From assembly GCA_036852015.1 (NCBI GenBank), contig JAANDG010000145.1, forward strand, positions 62,001 to 126,000: DNA of 64,000 bases, read 5' to 3'. Made by a program: the position numbers and the translations under genes. The notes under the pieces are model-generated. The model was not told the DNA's origin and did not search any database. It saw only the letters and a program-made list of their open reading frames with translations. The DNA comes from Pelodera strongyloides (Eukaryota > Nematoda > Chromadorea > Rhabditida > Rhabditidae). Shown here in pieces: positions 11,173-25,300 of the stretch (the first letter of the stretch is position 1; every line of letters begins with the position of its first letter).

Positions 11173-13203
11173 TGTTCTGCTTGTGAGCACACATGTGCAT
11201 CGACTGAACTTGAACTGTAACAGTACTACATAATACTAATAACAGGACCAGAAGATAGTTTTTGAAGTTTTGTATCGGGCTTTTTTGAATAGTATCTAAA
11301 AGTGAAATTCTGTGACAATGAAAATTACTATCAAATGATATTCGTTGATGTTAACAGAAATAAAGGCATAAAGGTTATGAAAATTTAGCGAAAACATGTA
11401 TAAATAAAAAGGTATAGAGAGAAGTAAAGCGTGAAGGAAGAGCCAAGCAAAGCAGTGAACACATATAAATTTCAAGACAATATAGTTGCAAAATTAGTTG
11501 CAAGGACAGTACCAAATATTTTGAAACATAATTTGAGACCCACTGAGCACAGACAAACAAAAGAGATTGCATAAGATGGGATAGGCTAGAGTGGGCGTAG
11601 GCCTGAAGGACTGGAGAGACCTTTCGAATCTTTAGTTTAGGAGCACTCTTAAGTGGACCCCGAACCTGCAGACCTATAGGAGAAGGACTGAGAACCGCTT
11701 GAGGGCTAGCTTCAAGGCAAATCATTACGAAATTGGGACGTGAAGGGGAATTTTGAATAAATAAAAACACATTCTACATCTTTTTTAGTTTACCTGAAAT
11801 TGTTTACATTTGCTCCAAGCGTAGGCCTGGACCAAGAGTAACTAAATGCAAAAATAACTGTGTAAAGGTACTACATAATGATGCACTTATGAAAAATTGA
11901 TAGCGTTAATCGGGATCTATATTTAAATAAAGAAAACAAGTAAATGTAAGGATAACTGTTATGAGCGTGACAAGCCTGTATTCTTAAAAAGGCCACGCGG
12001 ACATAGACATACATGAAGTTTTTAAACGTTTTATGAAATATTTGCTTGTGTTTTTTGTCCTATTTTCGGACTTTTATTCCAAATTTACGTAGGGTTGTTT
12101 TCTTGTGCTACAAATGAAGCAAAACTGATCTGGTACTCACTCTTTTAATTTTAATTGACGCATGTTTAATTCCAGAAAATTAAATTTTGGAACAAACAAC
12201 AAACCAACAAACAAATCAACAAGATAAAGAAAAGAGATAGGTGGGTGCTAGATAATCAATAAGCTCAATCCAGCTTCTCGTTCCTTCCTATTTTATGTGA
12301 CAGATGTCTTCGCAAACACACACGCTGGGAGAGCGGTCTTCATGTTGTAATATCTGGGGCCCACTGCGAAATTTGCATAAAGTGACAAATAAAAACTATT
12401 TTATGACTAAAAAAATGCATATTGTAGGATAAAATTGTGATTATCTTTTTTCACTACTAATTCTTGCAAGTAGCAAGAACTGGAGGTAACCAATACATCG
12501 GAAGAAGTGACCAATAAAGTCTGCTTTTTGCAGGCGCGAAGGACTTTTTGCAATTTTCAACGCACGTCTTTCAGCGTGATGGCATACTGTTTGCTACATG
12601 TTTCCTTAGTTTCCTGAGTTCTCTGGGGGAAAATCACAGCATACAAAACTGAAGATTGTTACGAGACGGAATGCTTTTCACTGAACACCTAAATCCCACC
12701 AAGCGCCTGTTTGTACTTTAGACATAGCCTTCTTTCACCATCAAACACTAGTAAAAAAATGTTTTTATTAATAGTTAACTGAAAAAAAATTAAAAATATA
12801 TATTAATTATAAACTAAAATGGCACCATTCGGACGAAATTCTTAACTGAGGAGTGCTGAGAATATTTTCTATTATGAATATATGAACAGAGATTCAAGAA
12901 GCCGTCGAAGTTATCAATATTATACATGTATGGCAATGTTGGCATTAAAATTATTGGCATTAATATTATTATTACAACTATATCAACAGCTTCCAGTAGA
13001 CAAGGAATAGTTGAGCAGAGTTCTAATACAAGTTAAACGCTTAGTGAAACGTACAAAATCATTGTAATTCCCAATTTCTACAATTTACAAAAGACAAATT
13101 TTAACAATAAATATGCGGCAGAATGTGCTAACTTACAATTAGTTTAGCAGATTTGGATTGGAGATTATAACAAAATAAAATATTTACAATTATTAATTAA
13201 TAA

Positions 13204-13535
13204 TTAATATCCTTGCACTTCGTCGAAGCAGTTGTCCTTGACTGTGCACCAGACTTGCGATTTCTGGAAAATAAGAAAATTCAAATAAACCAATACATTA
13301 TTTGAAGTATCAGGGTAATGCCAAGAAAAAGTTTCCGAACGTCGTTGAGTTGCCCATTCAAAAACCGGATGTTATATTGCTTTAATGTATTAATATATGC
13401 AATGTTTATTATTGAAAACCCACTTTGCATGAACATTCAGTGCACTTGTCCGTATTCCAAGTTTCTCCGTCTCCTTTGATTTTTCCGTCGACTTCGCAGA
13501 AGAGTTTACTCTTACGATCGCGTCGTTTACGTCTT
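13204..13535 (-). other. Peroxidasin: C-terminal VWC exons
   Basis: Exon 13424-13535 starts with a basic stretch ([10 protein letters not shown]), a plausible proprotein-convertase site, and continues with the VWC pattern [12 protein letters not shown]. Exon 13204-13263 supplies [10 protein letters not shown] and ends QGY-stop. Human peroxidasin is cleaved by proprotein convertase just ahead of its VWC domain, so the basic run here may serve the same purpose. Confidence 0.8.
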
Positions 13536-16500
13536 CTAAAAGGTGGCAAACTGATTATTGAAATATATTATTGACTTTATTTATTCTCGAGTAAAGTTAG
13601 AATTTGATTTATTCTCTAACAATAAAATTGTTATTATTGGCACTGCGGAACATTTTTGGATTCCATTTAATGGAACATGCCGCAAAAAGTGAAAAATAGT
13701 ACACTAGTGCACATAATAAACGGAAAGCTCCGCCTTGAATCCATGTGATTTCCTTGCATTTTTAAATAACAAATATAGCAATATTCCAAAAAAAAAATGA
13801 TAAATTACTTTGGATACTTAAATATAAAAAAATGAGTGAAACTTACAAATCTGTGTATTGCGAATCGTGGTTGACTGAGCAAGTTCCCTCGCAACACGCT
13901 TGCCACATATTCAGATTTATTTCTGGGATATTTTCGCATTTCTCGTAGAAACGAGTCGAATTGCCCGGGTAGAAGAAGACGTCACGCTGAATTAATTTTT
14001 CTTTAATTCAAAAAAATTGAAAATGAAAAAAGTGAAATTTCTAGTCCATTATCCAAGAGAACATATAATGAAAGAAACCTCTTTTAGTTATTGTAATGCG
14101 AAACTTTGATGGTACGCGGCCGCGGCAAAAACAGCTCCATGCAATAGTCTCGCCGTGTACTATTTTTGTCCGTTTTTTTTTTTTTTCAAATTTTCGCCCA
14201 ACGTTTGCTGTACGATTCTTCTGTGTCGCACAATTATTTGAAAATAATCAATAATCGATAATTGTACCTGAACTCGATCGATATCATCTCCATTGTCACA
14301 GAATAGCTTGGCAAGTGTGGCCTTTTTAATTTGTTGGAGTTGTGTCTTTGTGAATACGCCTTCGTTTTCGTACCTAAATATTTCATTAAAGGGACGGGCC
14401 CATCAAAATAAAACTATATTTTGCATGTTTTTATAATTTGTATAAAGGGGGTTTATTATAATATATGTACACTAAGTTACGGCTAGACTTTATCCCGCTG
14501 AAATTTTTCGGTGTCGATAAACTCAAAAGTATACCGTAGAAGACCAACAATTGCACCCTTATTTCCTTACCGCGTCTCCCGAGGATACCTCGCTCTGATT
14601 GGGACCCGGGAGACTATCTGTCCATATAGCCACATTCCCCCGGGACACGCGGTAAGGAAATAAGGGTGCAATTGTTGGTCTTCTACGGTATACTTTTGAG
14701 TTTATCGACACCGAAAAATTTCAGCGGGATAAATTCTAGCCGAAATTTAGTGTACATATATTATAATAAGCCCCTTTATACAAATTATAAAAACATGCAA
14801 AATATGGGTTTATTTTGATGGGCCCGTCTCCCTTTAAAAAGAGCGAAAATCTTATGAAACCCCCCTAGGGTCGCTTAGGTTAGGTGCATTATATTTACAA
14901 AATACAGGAAACGACCGACTGCACCGTTAGATTTATTATATCGCACAGGCTGGTTGATCCACCGGATTCAAGCCTGGATGAAAGACACCACTAAGCTTCA
15001 TTTAATATTATTCTAATTAAATGAAAAAAAGAAGCCACCAATGTCTATCTCCGGCTCTCAGTCTTCTGAATTGATCCCCAATTAGACAAGAGAATGTAGG
15101 TCCCACAAGGGCATCCGGAAGCCTGGTCTCCACGACTCCGCCCACCCACAAATCAATATTGCCTGGAAAATCGATAAATGCTTTTGTATTTCTGTAGGAG
15201 TTGATGACGGGGGTTATCTCAACTGAGAGGGTGTCGACTAGCTACAATTTTCACATAATGTCATTACTGATTTGTGAGCTCAATGTCTTCAACATAAAAT
15301 TCCCCATGGGGATTCCCCGTCATTTTCTCAGTGTCCCTTACATTAGAATGCTAATTCTTTCCCCAGGGACTATTTCCCCGAGGGAATCGGAGTGGTGAAT
15401 ATGGCCTCAGGGCAGTCCAATGAATACTGGACACCCGAGTTCCTAACTATCCTTCCTTCGATCAAAAGTTGACGGTATTTATTATCACATAGTTTAATTT
15501 CTCCAACAATGAGTTAGAAGTAACTATATTTTCCTAAACAAATCAGAGACAAATAGTACCTGGATGTCCGTAGAGTCCCTTCAGTTTATTTCTTACTGTA
15601 GCATCTGGTACGTCGGCGGCCATTTCTTCCCAAGTAGTGGGAACAGACAAATTGCACCATTTACGGTACTCGGTGTAACTAAAACGATTATATATTACGA
15701 ATTATTAAATACCAGACGGCTATCGCCGCCTGAGGCGACTTTCAATGAAGCGAAATACCGGCCGGTTTTTGAAACGCATTGCGTACACCTGCTTTCTTAT
15801 GCCGCATATGCAAATGAGCAAAAATTAGAAAAAAAACTAGACCCCAATTAGACCCCACTTCGCATAAATGCATAGGAATGCGAGTACTTGAGATGCGTTT
15901 CAAAAACCGGCCGGTATTTCGCTTTAAGATGCAGGAACAGTGAGCACACTTGTGTGAAACGTTTGCAACGTATCTTGGAAAATCAATGAAATAAGGTTCG
16001 ATTTCGCTTGCTTTGAGCAAGCGAAATCCGATTCTCCTTTTATAGCCTCTTAGAAATTCTAATTTTCGTTTCGTGCATACAAACAAAAGACCAAGTAAAC
16101 TCTTCTCCTTTATATAATAAGATAAACTGAAGAATGTTAGACTAAAACATGGAAAATAAGTGACATAACGCCCTTGACTTACGCAGTATAAGATAATACA
16201 AAATATTACCAATAAAAATAAACAAAAATATTACCTAGGTAATCCGTGATCACGTCCTCTTTGTATATTCATTCCAGCTAGGTCGAGTGAAACCTGAAAT
16301 CATAAGTTTTAGGAATTTTAGTATTAATTACATGCAATTACATCCTAATTATCCTAATTGCTTACGTCATGTGCTCGTGGGAAGAGTTTCTCTGTGAGTT
16401 CCATATTCAAGAGCTGATTTGACTGCGGTCTCTTCAGTGGAGTGGCGAACAAACCGCGAATTAGTGGATCGATACCACCCTCGGCGAGGAGACGCTCGGG

Positions 16501-19500
16501 GGCGAAAAATGCCTGAATCAATCGATAAATCAATATATCATCCTAAATCAATCGATAAATCGATACACCTTATCCTAAATCAATCAGTAATCCATCAATA
16601 GATCGTAAAACAAGCTATGAAGCACATATTTACTGCTGTTTCATTATGATTATGCATGAGCAGTACACAGACAAATTGGGGGAACGGCTAACCTTACACA
16701 TTCAAAGAAATATGAAACAATCGATAAATCAATAACTTGTGGTGAACTACAAACTACACATTTACCTGTATGTAGTATGTGAGTAACTAGCAAACCTCGT
16801 GCAATGGAATGTGTCCGTGTGAAATCGGCATGAAATCCTTGCCAAATCTGAACATTTTATTTTAGGGAAGAAAATCTTTAAAGGGACGGGCCCATCAAAA
16901 TAAACCCATATTTTGCATGTTTTTATAATTTGTATAATGGGGGTTTATTATAATATATGCACACTAAATTTCGGCTCGAGTTTTTCGGTGTCGATAAGGC
17001 TTATTGGATAAAACCTACTCTGGGCACTGGAACATACTGGGCAACTGAGAGCCTACTCTGGGCAACTGAGGACTACTTTGGGCAACTATACTTGCCGAGG
17101 ACTACTTTGGCACCTACATATACTTGTGCATTTTGAATAACATTCACTAACATTCACTTTGAATAAAAGCATGTGTAGACAGTGTAAAAAAACTGGATAC
17201 TCTGAAAGCTTTGAAGGTTATTTGAACAGTCTGATCATAAACCGACAGAAAAATTAACGCATTGTGGACGTTTCAAAAACGAGCCGGTATTTCGCTTTTA
17301 AGTGTTCATGCTGCCTTTAAATAAAAGATCACATCTGATTACAAATAGTTTAACAAATTAGCCTGCTGTGTTACATACAAAATCAGAAATACTGTTCGTT
17401 GAGAAGGAGATATGTGTCTTAAAGCGAAATACGAAATACCAGCCGGTTTTTGAAACTTTAAGTAAAGTATACAGTTGCATAAATAATTTGGTCAGGTTTA
17501 TTTAAGTCTATAAAAACACATTTTCGTGGATGTTCACAGTTGTCCTGGTTGTCCACGGTAGTCCACGGTAGTCCTCAGTTGCCCAGGTCTCCATTTTCAG
17601 TTGCCCAGTTGTCTACAGTAGTCCCAAGGAGTCCTAGTAGGTTTTACCCAATAAGCCTGTCGATAAACTCAAAAGTATACCGTAGAAGACCAACAATTGC
17701 ACCCTTATTTCCTTACCGCGTGTCCCGGGGGAATGTGGCTATATGGACAGATAGTCTCCCGGGTCCCAATCAGAGCGAGGTATCCTCGGGAGACGCGGTA
17801 AGGAAGTAAGGGTGCAATTGTTGGTCTTCTACGGTATACTTTTGAGTTTATCGACACCGAAAATTTTCAGCAGGATAAAGTCTAGCAGTAACTTAGTGTA
17901 CATATATTATAATAAACCCCCTTTATACAAATTATAAAAAACATGCAAAATATAGGTTTATTTTGATGGGCCCGTCCCTTTAAAGTTGGTAAGACGTGAA
18001 TTACATCGGTCATAAAGATTGACAAATTATTGCCGACTCGACGTAAAAGGCAGTAAACTTCTTGATTTAGCTAATTACTCCATACCAAACAGTTGGATAT
18101 AAGCTCTTCCTACCGCTTGAGTTCCGGATTGATTAACGTGTGTCCAAAGCGGAAAGCGGCAGTAGCGAATGCATTTGAAATACTGGCATCCGTAGTTGGA
18201 TCGTATCCAGTGTACGGGCCAATCAATTCGTTGAAACCGGTCTGATAAAGGGGCCAATATTATTCAGAGGCCATATTCACCACTCACTTCCCCATGGGGA
18301 ATTCCCCGTCTGTTTCTCTGCTTGTCTCACATTAGAATGTTACTTTCTGTCCCCGGGGACTATCCCCGAGGGAATCGGAATGGTGAATATGGCCTCAGAA
18401 GCACCATACTATGCTAGTATGCAATGCCGTCACAATATTCATTCAGACTGGAATACGAGTGATCTCACGCAATAAAATCACACATTATATTACGCAAGTC
18501 GTGATGACGTTCATCTAATTTTAAAAAAAAAATAGTTTGATACTAATAATCGGGTGTGGAAATGTTTCCTTGATTTTTTTCGGAGGCTGTTACTAGCTTA
18601 GTATTCATTTTCGGAGGCTGTTACTAGCTTAGTATTCATTTTCGGAGGCTGTTACTAGCTTAGTATTCATTTTCGGAGGCTGTTACTAGCTTAGTATTCA
18701 TTTTCGGAGGCTGTTACTAGCTTAGTATTCATTTTCGGAGGCTGTTACTAGCTTAGTATTCATTTTCGGAGGCTGTTACTAGCTTAGTATTCATTTTCGG
18801 AGGCTGTTACTAGCTTAGTATTCATTTTCGGAGGCTGTTACTAGCTTAGTATTCATTTTCGGAGGCTGTTACTAGCTTAGTATTCATTTTCGGAGGCTGT
18901 TACTAGCTTAGTATTCATTTTCGGAGGCTGTTACTAGCTTAGTATTCATTTTCGGAGGCTGTTACTAGCTTAGTATTCATTTTCGGAGGCTGTTACTAGC
19001 TTAGTATTCATTTTCGGAGGCTGTTACTAGCTTAGTATTCATTTTCGGAGGCTTTTACTAGCTTAGTATTCATTTTCGGAGGCTGTTACTAGCTTAGTAT
19101 TCATTTTCGGAGGCTGTTACTAGCTTAGTATTCATTTTCGGAGGCTGTTACTAGCTAGTATTCATTTTCGGAGGCTGTTACTAGCTTAGTATTCATTTTC
19201 GGAGGCTGTTACTAGCTTACTAGTAGTATTCATTTTCGGAGGCTGTTACTAGCTTATTATTCATTTTCGGAGGCTACTAGCTTAGTATTCACTTTCGGAG
19301 GCTGTTACTAGCTTAGTATTCATTTTCGGAGGCTGTTACTAGCTTAGTATTCATTTTCGGAGGCTGTTACTAGCTTAGTATTCATTTCGGAGGCTGTTAC
19401 TAGCTTAGTATTCATTTTCGGAGGCTGTTACTAGCTTAGTACTCATTTTCGGAGGCTGTTACTAGCTTAGTTTCAGTTTCGGAGGCTGTTACTAGCTTAG

Positions 19501-22361
19501 TTTCATTTTCGGAGGCTGTTACTAGCTTAGTATTCATTTTCGGAGGCTGTTACTAGCTTAGTATTCATTTTCGGAGGCTGTTACTATCTTAGTATTCATT
19601 TTCGGAGGCTGTTACTAGCTTAGTATCATTTTCGGAGGCTGTTACTAGCTTAGTATTCATTTTCGGAGGCTGTTACTAGCTTAGTATTCATTTTCGGAGG
19701 CTGTTACTAGCTTAGTATTCATTTTCGGAGGCTGTTACTAGCTTAGTATTCATTTCGGAGGCTGTTACTAGCTTAGTATTCATTTTCGGAGGCTGTTACT
19801 AGCTTAGTATTCATTTTCGGAGGCTGTTACTAGCTTAGTATTCATTTTCGGAGGCTGTTACTAGCTTAGTATTCATTTTCGGAGGCTGTTACTAGCTTAG
19901 TATTCATTTTCGGAGGCTGTTACTAGCTTAGTATTCATTTCCGGAGGCTGTTACTAGCTAAGTATTCATTTTCGGAGGTGTTACTAGCTTAGTATTCATT
20001 TTCGGAGGCTGTTACTAGCTTAGTATTCATTTTCGGAGGCTGTTACTAGCTTAGTATTCATTTTCGGAGGCTGTTACTAGCTTAGTATTCATTTTCGGAG
20101 GCTGTTACTAGCTTAGTATTCATTTTCGGAGGCTGTTACTAGCTTAGTATTCATTTCGGAGGCTGTTACTACTTAGTATTCATTTTCGGAGGCTGTTACT
20201 AGCTTAGTATTCATTTTCGGAGGCTGTTACTAGCTTAGTATTCATTTTCGGAGGCTGTTACTAGCTTAGTATTCATTTTCGGAGGCTGTTACTAGCTTAG
20301 TATTCATTTTCGGAGGCTGTTACTAGCTTAGTATTCATTTTCGGAGGCTGTTACTAGCTTAGTATTCTATTCGGAGGCTGTTACTAGATTAGTATTCATT
20401 TTCGGAGGCTGTTACTAGCTTAGTATTCATTTTCGGAGGCTGTTACTAGCTTAGTATTCATTTTCGGAGGCTGTTACTAGCTTAGTATTCATTTTCGGAG
20501 GCTGTTACTAGCTTAGTATTCATTTTCGGAGGCTGTTACTAGCTTAGTTTTCATTTTCGGAGGCTTTACTAGCTTAGTATTCATTCGAGGCTGTTACTAG
20601 CATAGTATTCATTTTCGGAGACTGTTACTAGCTTAGTATCATTTTCGGAGGCTGTTACTAGCTTAATTCATTTTCGGAGGCTTTTACTAGCTTAGTATTC
20701 ATTTTCGGAGGCTGTTACTAGCTTAGTATTCATTTTCGGAGGCTGTTACTAGCTTAGTATTCATTTCGGAGGCTGTTACTAGATTAGTATTCATTTTCGG
20801 AGGCTGTTACTAGCTTAGTATTCATTTTCGGAGGCTGTTACTAGCTTAGTATTCATTTTCGGAGGCTGTTACTAGCTTAGTATTCATTTTCGGAGGCTGT
20901 TACTAGCTTAGTATTCATTTTCGGAGGCTGTTACTAGCTTAGTATTCATTACCTTGCCAAGAACATTCGGCAACCACTGTGAGTAGGTGATGTGCTGCAT
21001 TACGGCGCCGATCAGTTTCCTAGTTTCCTAAAAAAAGAGAACATTTTTATTAATCGCTAAGGCTAAGATACCCAAGAATGTCTCGGAAGTGGTAAATAAG
21101 TGATTGACAGCAATAAGTGTGCCTTTAAATTTTTTAAATTTTTAAATTTTTTTACGCTTCAAGAGCGTGCACCTTTATCAAGGGAGTTCAAAGTACAATT
21201 TCAAGGTTTGCTTATGACATGTTCCGCAGAGGTCCTGAGCAGTAGGCGACGAGTTCCAGATGACAAATGAAGTTTACTGTAAGCGTCCAGCATCGAAACG
21301 CCGACAATGGTGTTTTATTATCTCGAACTCTTTTAATTTAATTTTCTATTACATGAAAATTTAATAATAGAAACCTGATAAATGGTCTCTCCATCCCAGT
21401 TCACGTTCATTTCCAAAAACTTTGAAGCAACTCGGTTGTGTTCTCGCATGAAGATTGTGTGCATCGCGGTGAGGCCGAGCTATAAGTTCAATCTTTTAAG
21501 TGAGTTCTCTCCCCCTCTCACTCGCTCCCCCTCTCTATCGCTTCTAACTTCTAATTCTCCTCTAAGTCTCTAAATGTTTCTCAGAACTTTGACAACTCTC
21601 TCTCCCCCCTCTCTCCCCCTCTCTCTATCTCTCTCTCTCTCTCTCACTCTCTCTCCCCCTCTCTCTCTCTTTAAATCCCGAATCTCTACCTGTTCATTTG
21701 CCCTGAGATCTCCTGCCAAAAAGCATCGAATCGGATTGTCAACTGAAATATTCCTCCTGCAATCCATGTCGGAGTCCTTCTCGAATGGCATATACGGTTT
21801 CTGAGCGGCCGACACAATGTCGAATCTGGAAGAGGCCAAAATAAACTTTATTCTTTTTATTATGTAATCAATAACTTTATAAATTATAAGGTATCTCTGA
21901 TGTAACCCAAACTATGTTAACGCTATCGCGCTAACAAAGGATAAGCAATTATGGTGTACGTTATTTGAATCTTAAAACCACAATGAAAACTCTACCTCTG
22001 CGTTATGCTGTTATGCACAGAATGTATGTGCGCCTAAATTTTGCCAAGATCACCCAGAAATCTTTTTTCAGTTATAGTTTGTATTTTTAAGGTAAATCCA
22101 GACACGCTAATATTTGGACTTTTCTAATTGTAAATCTGGATGAGTAGCACTAACAATGAGACAAGCTCGAAGTTCTATTTGATATATAAATATACGGTAC
22201 CTGAGGAGTCCATGGTCTCCAAACAGATCTCGCAATTCGAGCGCTTGAACTTCACTGCTTCCATACACTGCGGATGCATCGAGGTAGTTGGTTAACTAAA
22301 ATACAAAGATACAATTTACTTTTAGATTCTTAACCCTTCGAGACTAAGCTACTTATATTAT

Positions 22362-22393
<32 letters not shown>

Positions 22394-25300
22394 GTTTTCT
22401 CTCCCTCTCGTTTTCTCTCTCTCTCGTTTTCTCTCTCTCTTTATCTCTCCTCTCGTTTTATCTCTCTCTCTTTCTCTCGTTTTATCTCTCTCTCTCGTTT
22501 TCTCTCTCTCTCCTTCTCTGCATAAGCTAAATAAAAAAAATACGCTGAAAAACGAGTCGTCAGAGTTGTCCAGGCAAGGCTATCAAGGTAATAGATAGTA
22601 TTAAACTACAATTTACAATGTTCAATTGTTCACGGTAGGTGACTCGATTGAAAATCAGCGAAGTTTCTCCGGATCCGCAAACGGCACCAGAACGCTCGAA
22701 CTCGATGCACGGATATTTGACTTCTCTGCAATTATGTACACTTTTACTCGTTTATTTATCTCACATTTTAGAAACTTCTTATTGATTAAACCACTGCAAT
22801 GCACACGGTAAGTGAATCATGTAAATTAAACTGATTTCACTCGTATTGACATGCTACACTAGGTAAAAACTGACAAACGTGTCTCGAACACGTTTTACAT
22901 ACATATACAAACTTTCGCGAAATAAAAGTAAAAATAGTTAAACCCATACTTTCCCATGTGCAATTTCGGATCATTCTTTGGCAGCTGAATATTGAAACAA
23001 GGTTCGATATTCTCGCAGGTTCTATTGCAAATTGCACCCGTTGTGAAGGTTGTACGAGAGAGGGCTGGTGCTGTGTGGGTCAGGTCATGGTCTGAAGGAA
23101 GAGAGGAGATACTTATTTGTCAGTACCCAAATACAATACACATACGTAGTTATCCTCCTTCTTACTATGTTGATAGTAAGTAGTGCGCAGTATAAGACCC
23201 GGAGATCACAGTAGCCACTAGCCACCGTAGTTTGACTTTAATGGCACGTCGTAGTGCTTGTTTACAAGAGAACTACCAAGTATGGACGTGGCGTTTAGAA
23301 ACGCAACCCGCCTTTGTAGAGAATTTCACTGCGAAAAGCCTTGCTATATAAAATTTTTGCAAACTAGGATTGTTAGATTAGAAACGTTCCCAATGCCATA
23401 TCTCACCAACAAACTGTCCCCATTGCATAACCATTGAGGAGAAATGTCCATGTGGTGTAATGTGGCGGGTGGCGACCAGTTGACGGGATACCTGCAAGTG
23501 AAGGCAGTAATTTATTTATTTATTGAATACGTATGCAGAGCAGAGATAGGCAATAGAAGTTCGTCAATAACGTGACTCGGTGAAAAAAGGTCGTCAGACA
23601 TGCGTGATGCTGTGATCCAGCCTTTTCCGATAAAATTTCGATTGTTCGAAAATGTGTGTAAGAAAATTTACCGTTCTTGCAATAATTAACTGAAGCGATT
23701 TCATGTAATCTACTTGAGCCACGACGGTAAGTTACCCAACTACGTGTGGCTAAACCCGTGTAACACAAGACATGATAACAACTATCGACGTACCTCTCGC
23801 GCGTTCGGCTTAGGGTATCCATAGTATAATTTTCCCTTCTCCCATCCGACGGGAGTGTTGAATCCGTTCTCGTAAACGGGGGGAAGGAGACGAAGGAGGG
23901 GCATCTGGGACACACCGCGCATCGGATGGTCAAGGTTGTTACACTGACCGTCGTAGGATCTAAAGAAGGGCGACTCGTATTATGACACTGTAAAGGGGCC
24001 TAAAATTGGTTAATATATCTAAGGTTTCAATTGGAAGGTACAAAGTACAAAGCAGCTAACTTCTTTTCTACGATCCTATACTCTAAATGTGAAAAAAGGT
24101 GATAAACGCTAACCCCATAAGTTACACAGCCTAGCTGGGTTCGAACCCGCTATTTCTTGCCTGGCATTTTGGCAATTGCTCCTCTTAGAACATTGTCGTT
24201 GTGGAATAACGATCTACTGACACCCACCTATACTTATTATGGAAGCACATATCAGTGCACGGATTCTTGAATACACCAGCCTGGCATCCTGATAGTTCCA
24301 TAATGGTCTGAACATGTGAGACTGCGAGAACCGACTCATAGGAGACGTTGGGGTGCAGTTCATTGATTGGTAGCATCAAACCTAAAATCAACATAATCGA
24401 TAAAGGGGAATCCCGCCCATTTCCGCATAATATCGTTTTATCGCAAATTCGCAAACAATATATTATTGAATAGATAAAAGTTTAATAAAAAGCCGTTATA
24501 AACAAAGACAATTTGTGTCGTGACATAGCTACAGGCTGCAAACTACACTATTATGGATATTTTGAATTTTTAATATTCAATATTCTACCATGTTCCACAT
24601 GTGTCTGGATGAGACGAATACTCTCCTCGTAAACTTCACGTGCCTTGCTCAGCTCGACGGCCTGAAAGAGCAAAACCTTTTATAAAGGAGTGTGTACATC
24701 GGCGGTAGCATTTCACAGCCTATTCAATCCTTTTCCTTTAATTAATTTAAAATATCATTAATTAACTGTTTGTGGTAGTATATGTTTCGTACGATGGTTG
24801 GGCGTTTGTACGATTAGCCAGTTAACTCAACGACACAACTCTTTACGCTCAAAAAAACCTTACCTGGTTAGGAATGGTAAACTTGAAAAGACGTTTCAAG
24901 TCAGAAGTTGAACGGACTCCGTCAGAAACGAGCTGTTGACGAGTGGTGTTGATTGCCCTACAAATACTCTGTATAAATAAATAATAAAATGAAACTTCAG
25001 CATGTCCATGTGTTCCTGTTCTCTGTTCGCAAATGAATAATCGACTGAGAATCGAAAACGGCATCACACGCATACATTTTGGCTTTTCCAGTTTAATATT
25101 AATAAATAAAAATAAGTTAATTTGACAAATTCCCACCTGTTCACGTTCTCCTTTGCTTGATTCACAATGTTCCTCAACACTGTGTCATCAATTAATTGGT
25201 CGACCTACAATTCATATATAATTAAAGCCGTATGACACGTGGTTTGCCATGCATATGTTTACTGAACAAGGTCATTTTCATGTATACTGGACATAAATAG

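Larger units (their letters stand above)
8815..13203. other. Gene-free interval between retrotransposon and peroxidasin
   Basis: AT-rich DNA in which I recognise no gene. It holds one MITE (9598-9773) and a short palindrome (11050-11172), and probably the 3' UTR of peroxidasin next to 13204. A minus-strand open frame at 11375-11770 and an exon-like plus-strand stretch near 9821-9854 have no recognisable similarity. Confidence 0.5.
13847..25204 (-). other. Peroxidasin: linker and haem-peroxidase exons
   Basis: Exons (lower-upper): 25137-25204, 24864-24957, 24589-24661, 24228-24381, 23794-23959, 23407-23491, 22950-23091, 22617-22725, 22201-22295, 21690-21835, 21375-21479, 20953-21027, 18114-18241, 16796-16847, 16366-16512, 16235-16293, 15560-15678, 15039-15162, 14268-14373, 13847-13986. 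The domain starts [11 protein letters not shown] then SYDGQCNN and contains the animal-peroxidase Cys pattern, [26 protein letters not shown], and the proximal His exon at 18114-18241. All haem and catalytic residues I can place are conserved, so the enzyme should be active. Confidence 0.9.

Noticed and set aside
11375..11770. 131-codon minus-strand open frame
   Set aside because: Starts with an Ig-linker-like composition but contains no Ig motif, no splice sites that fit the neighbouring gene, and turns into unstructured Leu-rich sequence.
18576..20951. Long regular 31-bp array resembling a CRISPR array
   Set aside because: Units are contiguous with no unique spacers, it lies in an intron of a eukaryotic gene, and no cas genes are present. 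It is a minisatellite.
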